Assembly (NCBI RefSeq): GCF_024448165.1
Contig: NZ_JAMOLN010000033.1
Coordinates: forward strand, 1-62,214
DNA: 62,214 bases
Direction of reading: 5' to 3'
Source: Streptomyces longispororuber
GTDB taxonomy: Bacteria; Actinomycetota; Actinomycetes; Streptomycetales; Streptomycetaceae
A model generated the notes under the pieces. The model ran no database searches and had not been told where the DNA came from. It worked only from the letters and a program-made list of their open reading frames with translations. Below, piece by piece: positions 51,654-60,355 of this stretch (the first letter of the stretch is position 1; each line of letters begins with the position of its first letter). The position numbers and the translations under genes were made by a program.

Positions 51654-52553
51654 TCAGGCAGGGCGGACGGCCATCTTGTCGAGCGCTTCCAGGAGGCCCG
51701 GCAGCTCGGCCCCCCTGCCGACCGGCAGCACCTCGCCCGGCTCCTCGTCCAGCAGGATGAAGGCGATGTCGTCGGTCCGGGCCACCATCGACCATCCGGG
51801 CCCGTCCGCGCGGAGCGTGCGGGCGTCGCCCGAGGCGAACGCGGACCGCACCCGCCCCAGCGGCGGAGGCGTGTCCACGTAGGCACGCACTTCGGCCAGG
51901 ACGCGCTGGATGCCTTCGTGGGAGTCGGGCGCGTCGGAGCCGGCCGCGTCGTCGGCGTCCGCGGCACCGTCGGACGCGGCCGCCTCGGCTGCCGCGTCCA
52001 CCGCGTCCGCCTCAGTGGGTGCGTCGGCAGCCGTATCCGTGGCGAACTGGGAGTCGTCGAGCTGCTCGCGCCACACGGCCCACTGGAGCGCTATCTCGTC
52101 CGCTCCCAGGCGCCGCTGGGCCGGGCCCCACGTCGCCGTGTCGGGCGGCGTGAGGGGCGGCAGGTCCTCGGCGTCGGGGTCGGACGCGGGGTCGTGCGGC
52201 GCCGGAACGCCCGGTGCGGACACGGCGAGCGCCAGCGGCCAGCCCGGCAGCGCGCAGACCATGCTGTCCTCGTCGGGCGAGAGCTCGTACTCCATGCCGC
52301 AGTCCCAGGACGCGATGGCGACCGCGACGAGCGACACGTCGTCGACGACCACGGTCCAGCGCGCGCCCTCGCCGTCCTGCCCCAGCACCAGGCCGTAGCC
52401 GTCGGCCAGCGGTGCGAGGCCCAGGGCCGCGCACGCCTCCGGGTAGTCGTCACCCAGCACGCTGGGGAACTTCGCGGGCGTGAGCAGCACCGCCGTCAGT
52501 ACGTACAGCGCGTCGTCGTCCTTGGCGGCGACAGCGTCGTCCGTCCCGGCCAT
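51654..52553 (-). CDS. conserved streptomycete protein of unknown function
   Basis: This 299-residue protein has two folded-looking parts, residues 10-150 (ALYVLTAVLLTPAKFPSVLG to WPLALAVSAPG) and 225-299 (GIQRVLAEVRAYVDTPPPLGR to LLEALDKMAVRPA), joined by a linker made almost wholly of Ala, Asp, Glu and Ser (about residues 170-220). No signal, membrane segment or catalytic motif is visible. The start is ATG 52553. Confidence 0.7.
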   Translation of the reverse strand: MAGTDDAVAAKDDDALYVLTAVLLTPAKFPSVLGDDYPEACAALGLAPLADGYGLVLGQDGEGARWTVVVDDVSLVAVAIASWDCGMEYELSPDEDSMVCALPGWPLALAVSAPGVPAPHDPASDPDAEDLPPLTPPDTATWGPAQRRLGADEIALQWAVWREQLDDSQFATDTAADAPTEADAVDAAAEAAASDGAADADDAAGSDAPDSHEGIQRVLAEVRAYVDTPPPLGRVRSAFASGDARTLRADGPGWSMVARTDDIAFILLDEEPGEVLPVGRGAELPGLLEALDKMAVRPA

Positions 52554-52750
52554 GCCAGCCTCCCCTGAGCTACGTTCCGTCGGCGTGACCTTAGTCAGTC
52601 GCGGACGATGTCGTACAGGGGCGATGACCAGGAAAATCAGCCGCCGTCACGGTCGCGGGTCCGGGCTGTGGACACGATGTCGACGACTCGTGCGCACTTT
52701 GTGTGCCTCGCGCTCCGTGGTGCCTTCGCGCGGTGCGACGCGTCCGCCGT

Positions 52751-52780
52751 CGACGTGTGCCGACGTGTGCCGACGTGTGC
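52751..52780. repeat. 10-bp tandem repeat, three exact copies
   Basis: CGACGTGTGC is repeated three times in a row, ending 6 bp before the stop of the minus-strand ORF at 52787. The remaining part of the 233-bp spacer (52554-52786) shows nothing else I can name. Confidence 0.9.
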
Positions 52781-52786
52781 GGACGG

Positions 52787-53110
52787 TCAGGCGGCCGGCA
52801 GGCCGAGGAGGCTCCGGGCGACGACCCGCGGCGACTCGTCCCGCTCCCGTGCGAGCGCGATGAGCGCCCGGCACGCCAACTCGTTCACCCCGAAGACGAG
52901 TGCCCCCGGCTCCACCCAGCCCGCGGCTTCCTCGATGCGCTCCTGGTCGTCCTCGACGCACGCCGCCACGTAGGCGGCGGCCGCCTCGAAGAGGTTGTGC
53001 GGACGCCGCTCCGCACCCTGCGTCCGCCGGGTCTCCTGTACGGGACGCTCTTCGCGCCGAGCGGTCCTCCTGCGCCAGGTGCTCCAAGACTTGCGGACTC
53101 TGCCGAGCAT
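52787..53110 (-). CDS. unknown small protein
   Basis: I do not recognise this protein of about 107 residues. An N-terminal basic segment (RKSWSTWRRRTARREE) precedes a helical, acidic region (LFEAAAAYVAACVEDDQERIEEAAGWV) and ends LACRALIALARERDESPRVVARSLLGL. The start is uncertain: ATG 53110 is used, GTG 53140 adds ten residues; neither has a strong ribosome-binding site. Codon bias supports coding on this strand. Confidence 0.55.
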   Translation of the reverse strand: MLGRVRKSWSTWRRRTARREERPVQETRRTQGAERRPHNLFEAAAAYVAACVEDDQERIEEAAGWVEPGALVFGVNELACRALIALARERDESPRVVARSLLGLPAA

Positions 53111-53233
53111 GCGCGCCACCGTCCCCCTGCTGGTCGCCACCGGCCGTCTCGACCGGACAACTCACCTTGTGTGTCGTGGAGTTGAAGCCATGGTGACAGA
53201 GGAGTGCCGGGGCTTCCCACACCGAGGAACGGG

Positions 53234-53767
53234 TCAACAGCCCTCCGGTTCCAGAGACTTGATGGTGTCGCGCAGCCAGGCGAGTTCGGCCCGGCTGGTG
53301 GCCCGGGCGATGGTGAGGATGCCCTTGCGGAACGGGTCGTCCAACTCCTCGGCCCGCAGGGGCCGTTCGCCTTCGTAGAAGAAGCTCGCCGGCTCCGTCA
53401 GGAAGTCCAGCCGGCGCCGCATGACGTCCGTCTGCTCCTGAGGGTCGTCCAGGTGGCGCAGGAAGGCGAGGACGGTGAACCAGCGGTTCTCGTCGGTGAT
53501 GTCCGACCGGGCCGGTTCGCGCAGCCTGTGCCGCAGCTCCTGGCGCCCCTGCTCGGTGAGGCTCAGGACGTGGCGCGGCGCCGCCGCCGACCCCGGCTGC
53601 GTCTCGCGGGCGAGCAGTCCCGCCTTCTCCAAGCGCTTGATCGCCGGATACAGGGTGCTCTCGGCCACGGGCCGGACATGGCCGGTCAAGGCGGTGATGC
53701 GCTTGCGCAGCTCGTAGCCGTGCAGCGGGGCGTCGTAGAGGAAACCGAGGATGGCGAGCTCCAGCAT
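53234..53767 (-). CDS. PadR-family regulator
   Basis: This 177-residue protein starts MLELAILGFLYDAPLHGYELRKRITALTG, the PadR winged HTH, followed by AESTLYPAIKRLEKAGLLARE (recognition helix and wing) and a C-terminal dimerising helix region (RRRLDFLTEPASFFYEGERPLRAEE). The start ATG 53767 is preferred over longer frames. It is divergent from an alpha/beta hydrolase gene over a spacer carrying a 34-bp near-perfect palindrome, its probable operator. Confidence 0.92.
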   Translation of the reverse strand: MLELAILGFLYDAPLHGYELRKRITALTGHVRPVAESTLYPAIKRLEKAGLLARETQPGSAAAPRHVLSLTEQGRQELRHRLREPARSDITDENRWFTVLAFLRHLDDPQEQTDVMRRRLDFLTEPASFFYEGERPLRAEELDDPFRKGILTIARATSRAELAWLRDTIKSLEPEGC

Positions 53768-53801
53768 GCCCACATTGTGGCCTACGCGCGCAGTGGCGGG
53801 G

Positions 53802-53835
53802 TACATCGTTGACGTAGTACTACGTGACCGATGTA
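53802..53835. promoter_or_regulatory. 34-bp near-perfect palindrome, PadR operator candidate
   Basis: TACATCGTTGACGTAG (53802-53817) pairs with CTACGTGACCGATGTA (53820-53835) at 14 of 16 positions around a 2-bp centre. It lies between the divergent padR and hydrolase starts. Length and symmetry fit a PadR dimer or two dimers and imply repression of both genes. Confidence 0.75.
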
Positions 53836-53901
53836 TTGTCGTGAAGGAGGCAGTCAGCAATCAGCAATCAGTGAGCCGGACACCGGACACAGGAGGTCGT
53901 C

Positions 53902-54654
53902 ATGCAGCAGACGCCGTTCGACGCGCAGGGCAGTCAGATCCGCTGGACGGAAGCCGCGGGAGAGGGGCCGGCGCGGGTGTACGTCCACGGACTCGGCTCG
54001 GCCTCGACGGTGTACCACGCGCACATCGCCTCCCGGCCCGAACTGGCAGGACGGCGCACGCTCTTCGTCGACCTGCCGGGCCACGGCATCAGCGACCGGC
54101 CGGCCGACTTCGGCTACACGCTGGAGGACCATGCCGACGCCCTGGCCGCGGTGCTCGACGCCGCGGAGGTCAGGGGCGCGGAGATCGTCGGGCACAGTAT
54201 GGGCGGCGCCGTGGCGATCGTCCTCGCGCACCGGCGGCGCGACCTGGTCTCGCGCCTGGTCGTCACCGAGGGGAATCTCGATCCGCACCCGAGGCCCACG
54301 GCGGGAAGCAGTGGAATCGCGTCCTACGAAGAGGGTGCGTATGTGTCCGGCGGCGGCCACGCGCGGGTGCTGGAGCACGTCGGCCCGCTGTGGGCCGCCA
54401 CCATGCGCCTGGCCGACCCCCTCGCCCTGCACCGCAGCGCGACCGGGCTCGTCCGGGGTACGGAGCCCACCATGCGACGGATGCTGGAGGAACTGGACGT
54501 CGAGCGCGTGTACCTCCAGGGCGCGCTCAGTGGTGAACTCCAGGGCGGGGCCGCCTTGGTGGCCGCGGGCGTTCGGGTCGTCGAGGTGCCGGACGCGGGC
54601 CACAACGTCATGTTCGACAACCCCGACGCCTTCGCGGCCGCTGTCGCGGCGTAG
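53902..54654 (+). CDS. alpha/beta hydrolase
   Basis: This 250-residue hydrolase has VYVHGLGSAS (oxyanion HG), VDLPGHGISDRPADFGYTLEDHADAL, the nucleophile GHSMGGAVAI (Ser of GxSxG) and the catalytic His in PDAGHNVMFDNPDAF. Typical cytoplasmic esterase/epoxide-hydrolase-like length without a signal. The start ATG 53902 follows ACAGGAGGTC. Divergent from padR, which probably controls it. Substrate unknown. Confidence 0.92.
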   Translation: MQQTPFDAQGSQIRWTEAAGEGPARVYVHGLGSASTVYHAHIASRPELAGRRTLFVDLPGHGISDRPADFGYTLEDHADALAAVLDAAEVRGAEIVGHSMGGAVAIVLAHRRRDLVSRLVVTEGNLDPHPRPTAGSSGIASYEEGAYVSGGGHARVLEHVGPLWAATMRLADPLALHRSATGLVRGTEPTMRRMLEELDVERVYLQGALSGELQGGAALVAAGVRVVEVPDAGHNVMFDNPDAFAAAVAA

Positions 54655-54681
54655 CCGTCCGCCCCGGCTCTCGCGTGTGCC

Positions 54682-55281
54682 TCAGTCCTCCCGAACCGCC
54701 AGCGCGAGGAAGCGCGCGTCCTCGTCGACGTACGAGGTCATGCGCCAGCCCGAACCCGCCAGCAGCGGACGCAGATGGGGCTCGGCACGCAGGTCCTCCG
54801 GTGTGATCTGCCGGCCCTGGCGCGCGGCGAGGGCCGCCCGCCCGATGGGGTGGAAGAGCGCGAGGATCCCGCCGGGCCGCACCACCCGTGCCAACTCACG
54901 CAGATTCTCCGCCGGTCGCGGCAGATGCGAGATGAGGCCCGCGCCGAAGACGGCGTCCAGCGCCCCCGCACGCAGCGGCAGTCGCGAGACGTCCGTCAGG
55001 AGCAACTGCCCGAGCCCGTCCCGCCCCGCCCGCACCGCGGCCGCCAGCATCGCAGGGGTGAGATCGGCTCCCAGAACCGTCCCCGAAGGCCCCACGGCCG
55101 CACGCAGCGGCGGCAGCGCCCGGCCCGTGCCGCATCCGGCGTCCAGCACCCGGTCGCCCGGACGCAGTCCCAGCTCGGTCACCGCGGACGCGTAGGCCGG
55201 ACCGTCGTCCGGGAATCGGGAATCCCAGTCGGCGGCCCGGGCCGAGAAGAACTCCTGCACACGCGTGGCGTCATCGCTCAT
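54682..55281 (-). CDS. class I SAM-dependent methyltransferase
   Basis: This 199-residue protein has motif I RVLDAGCGTGRALPPLRAAVG, motif II GADLTPAMLAAAV, LPLRAGALDAVFGAGLISHLPRP, and LARVVRPGGILALFHPIGRAALAARQG, a standard UbiE-like core. The start is ATG 55281 (MSDDATRVQEFFSARAADWD); ATG 55290 adds three residues. It stands alone, convergent with the hydrolase gene. Substrate unknown. Confidence 0.87.
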   Translation of the reverse strand: MSDDATRVQEFFSARAADWDSRFPDDGPAYASAVTELGLRPGDRVLDAGCGTGRALPPLRAAVGPSGTVLGADLTPAMLAAAVRAGRDGLGQLLLTDVSRLPLRAGALDAVFGAGLISHLPRPAENLRELARVVRPGGILALFHPIGRAALAARQGRQITPEDLRAEPHLRPLLAGSGWRMTSYVDEDARFLALAVRED

Positions 55282-55498
55282 GCGCTCCATGATTGCGCAG
55301 CCCACCGACAACCGGTGCGACACGAGTGGGGGACAGCGGGTCGAAAGCTCCCCATCCGAACCGAAAGCATCGCATGCACGTGCGGTGCACACGTTCGACC
55401 CTGACGCGATCGTTCAGAACCGTTTCTCTGTCATATTCCAGCAGCTTTCGAAATGCGCCCCAGTTGTGCGCCCCCGTCACGACTAGCGTCCCGGAGCC

Positions 55499-56272
55499 AT
55501 GGGACACCTGGACCACGCCACCTTCGGCTGGCTTACCCCCGTGCTGTCGTACGCGATGGCCTGCATCGGCGCCGCGCTCGGACTGCGCTGCACCGTGCGG
55601 GCCCTGAACACCACGGGGCGAGCCCGCCGGAACTGGCTCCTCACCGCGGCCTCCGCCATCGGCACCGGCATCTGGACGATGCACTTCGTCGCGATGCTCG
55701 GCTTCGGCGTCACCGGGACCGAGATCCGCTACAACGTCCCGCTGACCATCCTCAGCCTGGTCGTCGCGGTGGTCGTCGTCGGCGTCGGGGTCTTCGCCGT
55801 CGGCCACAGCAGGGACCGGGGCCGCGCCCTCGCCCTGGGCGGACTCACGACCGGGCTCGGGGTCGCGAGCATGCACTACCTCGGCATGGCGGCCCTGCGC
55901 CTGCACGGACACATCAGCTACGACCCGCTCCTCGTCGCCCTCTCCGTGGTGATCGCCGTCGTCGCCGCGACCGCCGCCCTGTGGGCCGGCCTCAACATCA
56001 AGTCGCCCGCGGCCGTGGCGGTCGCGTCCCTCGTCATGGGCGGCGCCGTGAGCAGCATGCACTACACGGGGATGATCGCCGTGAGCGTGCGGGTGACCCC
56101 CTCGACGGTGGCCCTGCCCGGTGCGACGGCGATGCAGTTCATCTTCCCGCTCGCCGTGGGCCTCGGCTCCTACCTCTTCCTGACCTCGGCGTTCGTCGCG
56201 CTCTCCCCGACCGCCGACGAGCGGGAGGCCTCCGCGTCGGCCCAGCAGCCCGTGGAGAGCCTGGCCCGCTGA
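55499..56272 (+). CDS. MHYT-domain membrane sensor
   Basis: This 257-residue protein has seven membrane segments with three MHYT repeats: MHFVAM (61-66), MHYLGM (125-130) and MHYTGM (187-192). MHYT domains are proposed to bind copper and sense O2, NO or CO. The C terminus is short and lacks a GGDEF, EAL or kinase output. It lies 46 bp upstream of the conservon kinase in the same direction, so it may be its membrane partner. Confidence 0.92.
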   Translation: MGHLDHATFGWLTPVLSYAMACIGAALGLRCTVRALNTTGRARRNWLLTAASAIGTGIWTMHFVAMLGFGVTGTEIRYNVPLTILSLVVAVVVVGVGVFAVGHSRDRGRALALGGLTTGLGVASMHYLGMAALRLHGHISYDPLLVALSVVIAVVAATAALWAGLNIKSPAAVAVASLVMGGAVSSMHYTGMIAVSVRVTPSTVALPGATAMQFIFPLAVGLGSYLFLTSAFVALSPTADEREASASAQQPVESLAR

Positions 56273-56318
56273 ACCGGCCGCCCGCGACGACCCCGACCCA
56301 CACCCGATCGAGGAGGCC

Positions 56319-58826
56319 ATGCGCCCGCCCCGCAGAACGCCCACCTCCGCTCCGCCGCCGATACCCGCGCCCCTCACGCGCGGGCGGCGCGCGCACGCCG
56401 GACCACCCGCCGACGAGGACTCCGCGGTACCGACCGCGCAGAACCTCACCGCGCCACCCACGCGCGCGGGCGGCAGCCGCCTGCGCCCCCGCACCGTCCG
56501 GGCCCGGATCGTCTGCCTCCTCATGGTGCCCGTCGTCTCGCTGCTCGCCCTGTGGGCCTACGCCACCGTCAGCACGGCCCAGGACATCGCCCGGCTCCGG
56601 CAGTTGCAGCGGGTCGACGCCACCGTGCGCGAACCCGTCGGCGCCGCCGTCGCGGCCCTCCAGGCGGAGCGGAACTCCGCCGTCGGCTACGCCACCGAAC
56701 CCACCGCCGCCCGGGCCGACGACCTTGAGCGCCTCGGCGCCACCACCGATCGTGCCGTCGCCGCCCTGCGCATGGGCAAGGGCAACACCGTCGCGGACGG
56801 CGCCGACCTGCCGCACGGAGTCGCCGACCGGCTCGGCGCGTTCGTCACCGGCGCCGAGCAGCTGCGCACCGTACGCACCGCGGTGCTGGACCGGCGGGCC
56901 GGCTGGGACACCGCCTACGGGCAGTACACGAAGACCATCGGCAGCGCCTTCACCGTGAGCGGCGCGCTGACCGGCATCCAGGACTCCGAACTCGGCTCCG
57001 ACGCGCGCGTGCTGCTCGAATTCGGGCGCTCCGCGGAAATGCTCTCCCGTGAGGACGCGCTCCTGACGAGCGCACGCCTCGCCGGAACCCTGGACGACGA
57101 GCGACTGCGCCTGTTCACCGGCGCGGTCGACACGCGCAGGACACTCGTCGACACCGCCGCCACCGACCTGCGCGGACCCGAACGAACCGCCTGGAACCAC
57201 CTCGTGGAGGGGAGCGCGTACGGCGACGTGCGCGCCGTCGAGGACCGGACGCTCGTCGCCCCGCCGGGCAGCAAGGCACTCGCCGCCGCGCCCGCGGGCA
57301 CCTGGGACCCCGCGCACACCACCGTCCAGGACCGGATGCGTGCCATCGAGACGGACGCCGCGCGCAGCGCCGCCGACCGGGCCGACCCGTTCGGCCGCGG
57401 ACTGCTCACGCCCGCCGCGGCGGCCGTGCTGTTCGGCCTCGTCGCCGTCGCCGCCTCCCTGGTGATCTCCGTACGGATCGGCCGCGGCCTCGTCGTCGAA
57501 CTCGTCAGCCTGCGCAACACGGCCCTGGAGATCGCTCGCCGCAAACTCCCGCACGCCATGCGGAAGCTGCGGGCGGGCGAGGAGATCGACGTCCAGGCCG
57601 AGGCACCACAGGGGCCCCCGGCGGAGGACGAGACGGGGCAGGTCTCCGAAGCCCTCACCACGGTGCACCGCGCGGCCCTGCACGCCGCCGTCGAACGCGC
57701 CGAGCTCGCCAGCGGCATCTCCGGCATCTTCGTCAACCTCGCCCGCCGCAGCCAGGTCCTCGTCCACCGCCAACTCGGCCTCCTGGACAGCATGGAGCGC
57801 CGCGCCGAGGACCCGAACGAACTCGGAGACCTCTTCCGCCTCGACCACCTCACCACCCGGATGCGCCGCCACGCGGAGAGCCTGATCATCCTCTCCGGAG
57901 CCGCGCCCGGCCGGGCCTGGCGGATGCCCGTCCCCCTGACGAACGTGGTCCGCGCCGCGGTCTCCGAGATCGAGGACTACGCGCGCGTGGAGGTGCGCCA
58001 GCTCACCGCGGCCGACGTGACCGGCGCCGCGGTCGCCGACCTCACCCACCTGCTGGCCGAACTCGTCGAGAACGCCGCCCAGTTCTCACCCCCGCACACC
58101 AAGGTGCGGATCAGCGGCGAACCCGTCGGCAACGGATACGCCATCGAGGTCGAGGACCGCGGCCTCGGCATGGGCAAGGAGACCCTCGACGACGCCAACA
58201 ACCGGATCAGGCACTCCGAGGCGCTCGACGTGTTCGACAGCGACCGCCTCGGCCTGTTCGTGGTCAGCAGGCTCGCCAACCGGCACGACATCAAGGTGCA
58301 CCTGCGCACCTCGCCCTACGGAGGCACCACCGCGGTCGTCCTGCTGCCCACCGCCCTGCTGCACAAGGACGCCGACCGAGCCGCCGCCCCCGCACCGCCC
58401 CGACCGTCCGAAGAAGAGCGCCGCTACGCGCGCGTGCCCGAGCCCGAAGCAGCGCCCATGAACGGCAACTCCGTCCCACCGCCCACCTCACGCCCGGCAC
58501 TCGCCCCGTCACCGGGCCCCGAGCCCGAGGAGGAGCCGCAGCACCCGCCGGGCGTCACCGCGCTCCGCCTGCGCAGGCCCCCGACGCCGCAGGACGGCGA
58601 CCAGGCACCGCCCGACGACGGCCTCCCGCGCCGGGTGCGCCAGGCGAGCCTCGCGCCCCAACTGCGGGAGCGCCCCGACAAACAGGCCCCACCCGCGCAC
58701 GCCCCGGAACCGGGCGAACGCACCCCCGAACAGGTTCGGGCCCGCATGACGTCCTTCCGGGACGGCTGGGTCAGAGGCGGCGGGCGCCCGCCCGGCAGCG
58801 AGAGCACTGAAGGAGACCTCACATGA
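56319..58826 (+). CDS. conservon sensor histidine kinase with NIT domain (CvnA type)
   Basis: This 835-residue membrane kinase has a disordered Pro-rich head, TM1 at residues 62-84, a periplasmic nitrate/nitrite-sensing (NIT) region to about 360, TM2 about 363-388, HAMP, a dimerisation region (ARRSQVLVHRQLGLLDSMERRA), and an HATPase: N-box LAELVENAAQFSPP (about 577), G1 VEDRGLGMG (about 612), G2 RLGLFVVSRLANRH. After about 660 it is Pro/Glu-rich and disordered. It is the CvnA component of a conservon; the phosphoacceptor His is not certain. The stop overlaps the next gene (ATGA). Confidence 0.95.
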   Translation: MRPPRRTPTSAPPPIPAPLTRGRRAHAGPPADEDSAVPTAQNLTAPPTRAGGSRLRPRTVRARIVCLLMVPVVSLLALWAYATVSTAQDIARLRQLQRVDATVREPVGAAVAALQAERNSAVGYATEPTAARADDLERLGATTDRAVAALRMGKGNTVADGADLPHGVADRLGAFVTGAEQLRTVRTAVLDRRAGWDTAYGQYTKTIGSAFTVSGALTGIQDSELGSDARVLLEFGRSAEMLSREDALLTSARLAGTLDDERLRLFTGAVDTRRTLVDTAATDLRGPERTAWNHLVEGSAYGDVRAVEDRTLVAPPGSKALAAAPAGTWDPAHTTVQDRMRAIETDAARSAADRADPFGRGLLTPAAAAVLFGLVAVAASLVISVRIGRGLVVELVSLRNTALEIARRKLPHAMRKLRAGEEIDVQAEAPQGPPAEDETGQVSEALTTVHRAALHAAVERAELASGISGIFVNLARRSQVLVHRQLGLLDSMERRAEDPNELGDLFRLDHLTTRMRRHAESLIILSGAAPGRAWRMPVPLTNVVRAAVSEIEDYARVEVRQLTAADVTGAAVADLTHLLAELVENAAQFSPPHTKVRISGEPVGNGYAIEVEDRGLGMGKETLDDANNRIRHSEALDVFDSDRLGLFVVSRLANRHDIKVHLRTSPYGGTTAVVLLPTALLHKDADRAAAPAPPRPSEEERRYARVPEPEAAPMNGNSVPPPTSRPALAPSPGPEPEEEPQHPPGVTALRLRRPPTPQDGDQAPPDDGLPRRVRQASLAPQLRERPDKQAPPAHAPEPGERTPEQVRARMTSFRDGWVRGGGRPPGSESTEGDLT

Positions 58827-59260
58827 TCAAGGAACCGACTACGGGCACCGCCCACGGCTCCGGCGAACTCGACTGGCTCCTTGACGACCTGGTGCTGCGC
58901 GTCACCGAACTGCGGCACGCCGTCGTCCTGTCCAACGACGGCCTGGCCGTCGGGTCCTCCAACGGGCTCGGCCGTGAGGACGCCGAGCACCTCGCGGCGG
59001 TGGCCTCCGGGTTCAACAGCCTCGCCAAGGGAACCGGGCGGCACTTCGGCACCGGCGGAGTGCGCCAGACGATGGTCGAGATGGACGACGGATTCCTGTT
59101 CGTGGCCGCCGCCGGCGACGGCTCCTGCCTCGCCGTCCTCAGCACGGTCACCGCCGACATCGGGCTCGTCGCCTACGAGATGGCCCGCCTGGTGAAGCGG
59201 GTCGGGGAGCATCTCTACACACCGTCGAGGTTCGCCGGACACCCACCGACCGCGGGCTGA
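58823..59260 (+). CDS. roadblock/LC7 protein (CvnB type)
   Basis: This 145-residue protein has one roadblock/LC7 (longin-like) domain: LDWLLDDLVLRVTELRHAVVLSNDGL, LGREDAEHLAAVASGFNSLAKG, QTMVEMDDGFLFVAAAGDGSCLAVLS, and MARLVKRVGEHLY. In conservons, CvnB is thought to act on the Ras-like CvnD as a GAP- or scaffold-like subunit. It starts inside the kinase stop (ATGA) and is followed after 17 bp by the DUF742 gene. Confidence 0.95.
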   Translation: MIKEPTTGTAHGSGELDWLLDDLVLRVTELRHAVVLSNDGLAVGSSNGLGREDAEHLAAVASGFNSLAKGTGRHFGTGGVRQTMVEMDDGFLFVAAAGDGSCLAVLSTVTADIGLVAYEMARLVKRVGEHLYTPSRFAGHPPTAG

Positions 59261-59277
59261 CGGGAACGGCCGGCGAG

Positions 59278-59754
59278 ATGAACGACGACATGTTCGAAGA
59301 AACGTACCGGGACGTGGCGGCGTACAGCGACGGCGCCCACCGAGGCCACGAGAAACGCGGCAGCCCCGAGGAACCGGGCAGCCAGTGGTTCGACAACGAG
59401 GCCGGGCCGCTGGTCCGCCCGTACGCCATGACCGGTGGACGGACCACCGCGGGCCCTCAGGGAGCGCACTTCGACCTGATCGCCCTCGTGTCGCTCGACT
59501 CCGCGGCGCCCGCCGCGGCCGACGACACGGCACTCGGTCCCGAACACCGGTCGATCATCGAGCTGTGCCGCACCGAGACCCAGACCGTCGCGGAACTGGG
59601 AGCGGGCACCGACCTCCCCGTGGGCGTGGTCCGGGTCCTCCTCGGCGACCTGCTCGAACTGGGCTGCGTCAAGGTCAGCAGGCCGGTGCCGCCCGCACAG
59701 CTACCGGACGAGAAGATCCTGAGAGAAGTCATCGATGGGCTCCGAGCACTCTGA
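59278..59754 (+). CDS. DUF742 protein (CvnC type)
   Basis: This 158-residue protein has a variable acidic N terminus (MNDDMFEETYRDVAAYSDG) and a DUF742 winged-HTH-like domain starting about residue 40 (GPLVRPYAMTGGRT, FDLIALVS, LGPEHRSIIELCRTETQTVAELGAGTDLPVGVVRVLLGDLLELG). CvnC bridges the roadblock and GTPase subunits. It overlaps the GTPase gene by 20 bp. Confidence 0.94.
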   Translation: MNDDMFEETYRDVAAYSDGAHRGHEKRGSPEEPGSQWFDNEAGPLVRPYAMTGGRTTAGPQGAHFDLIALVSLDSAAPAAADDTALGPEHRSIIELCRTETQTVAELGAGTDLPVGVVRVLLGDLLELGCVKVSRPVPPAQLPDEKILREVIDGLRAL

Positions 59755-60343
59755 CGACACGGCCACCGGCACGTCCGCCGCCCTGGCACTGAAGATCCTG
59801 GTCGCGGGCGGATTCGGGGTGGGCAAGACCACCCTGGTCGGCGCGGTCAGCGAGATCCGGCCGCTCCGCACCGAGGAACAACTCAGCGAACTGGGCCAGT
59901 CCGTGGACGACACCGCGGCCGTGGAGCGCAAGACCACCACGACCGTCGCCATGGACTTCGGCCGCATCACCATCAGGTCAGGGCTGTCGCTCTACCTGTT
60001 CGGCACACCGGGACAGGACCGGTTCTGGTTCCTGTGGGACGAACTGTCACAGGGCGCGCTCGGCGCCGTCGTCCTCGCGGACACCCGCCGGCTCGAGGAC
60101 TGCTTCCCCGCCGTGGACTACTTCGAGCACCGGCGCATCCCGTTCGTCGTGGCGGTCAACTGCTTCGCGGGCGCCCGCGCGTACGGAGCGCACGAAGTGG
60201 CACGGGCCCTCGACATCGACCGGGGGACCCCCGTGGTGCTGTGCGACGCCCGCGACAAGGACTCCGGGAAGGAGGTGCTGATCAGGCTGGTCGAGTACGC
60301 CGGGCGGATGCACACCGCCCGGCTGCTCGACTCCGTCGGCTGA
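59735..60343 (+). CDS. Ras-like GTP-binding protein (CvnD type)
   Basis: This 202-residue GTPase has P-loop GGFGVGKTTLVGAVSE, switch-like TTTTVAMDFGRI, G3 LYLFGTPGQDRFWFLWDEL and a VVAVNCFAGAR segment in the G4 place, where NKxD is replaced, a known feature of CvnD proteins. DARD/KDSGKEV follows. It completes the four-gene conservon and is proposed to relay a membrane signal by its GTP state. Confidence 0.95.
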   Translation: MGSEHSDDTATGTSAALALKILVAGGFGVGKTTLVGAVSEIRPLRTEEQLSELGQSVDDTAAVERKTTTTVAMDFGRITIRSGLSLYLFGTPGQDRFWFLWDELSQGALGAVVLADTRRLEDCFPAVDYFEHRRIPFVVAVNCFAGARAYGAHEVARALDIDRGTPVVLCDARDKDSGKEVLIRLVEYAGRMHTARLLDSVG

Positions 60344-60355
60344 TCCGCGGCCGGG

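Noticed and set aside
56139..58049. 636-codon minus-strand frame opposite the conservon kinase
   Set aside because: It is Gly/Val/Ala-rich without domains and antisense to a well-supported kinase.
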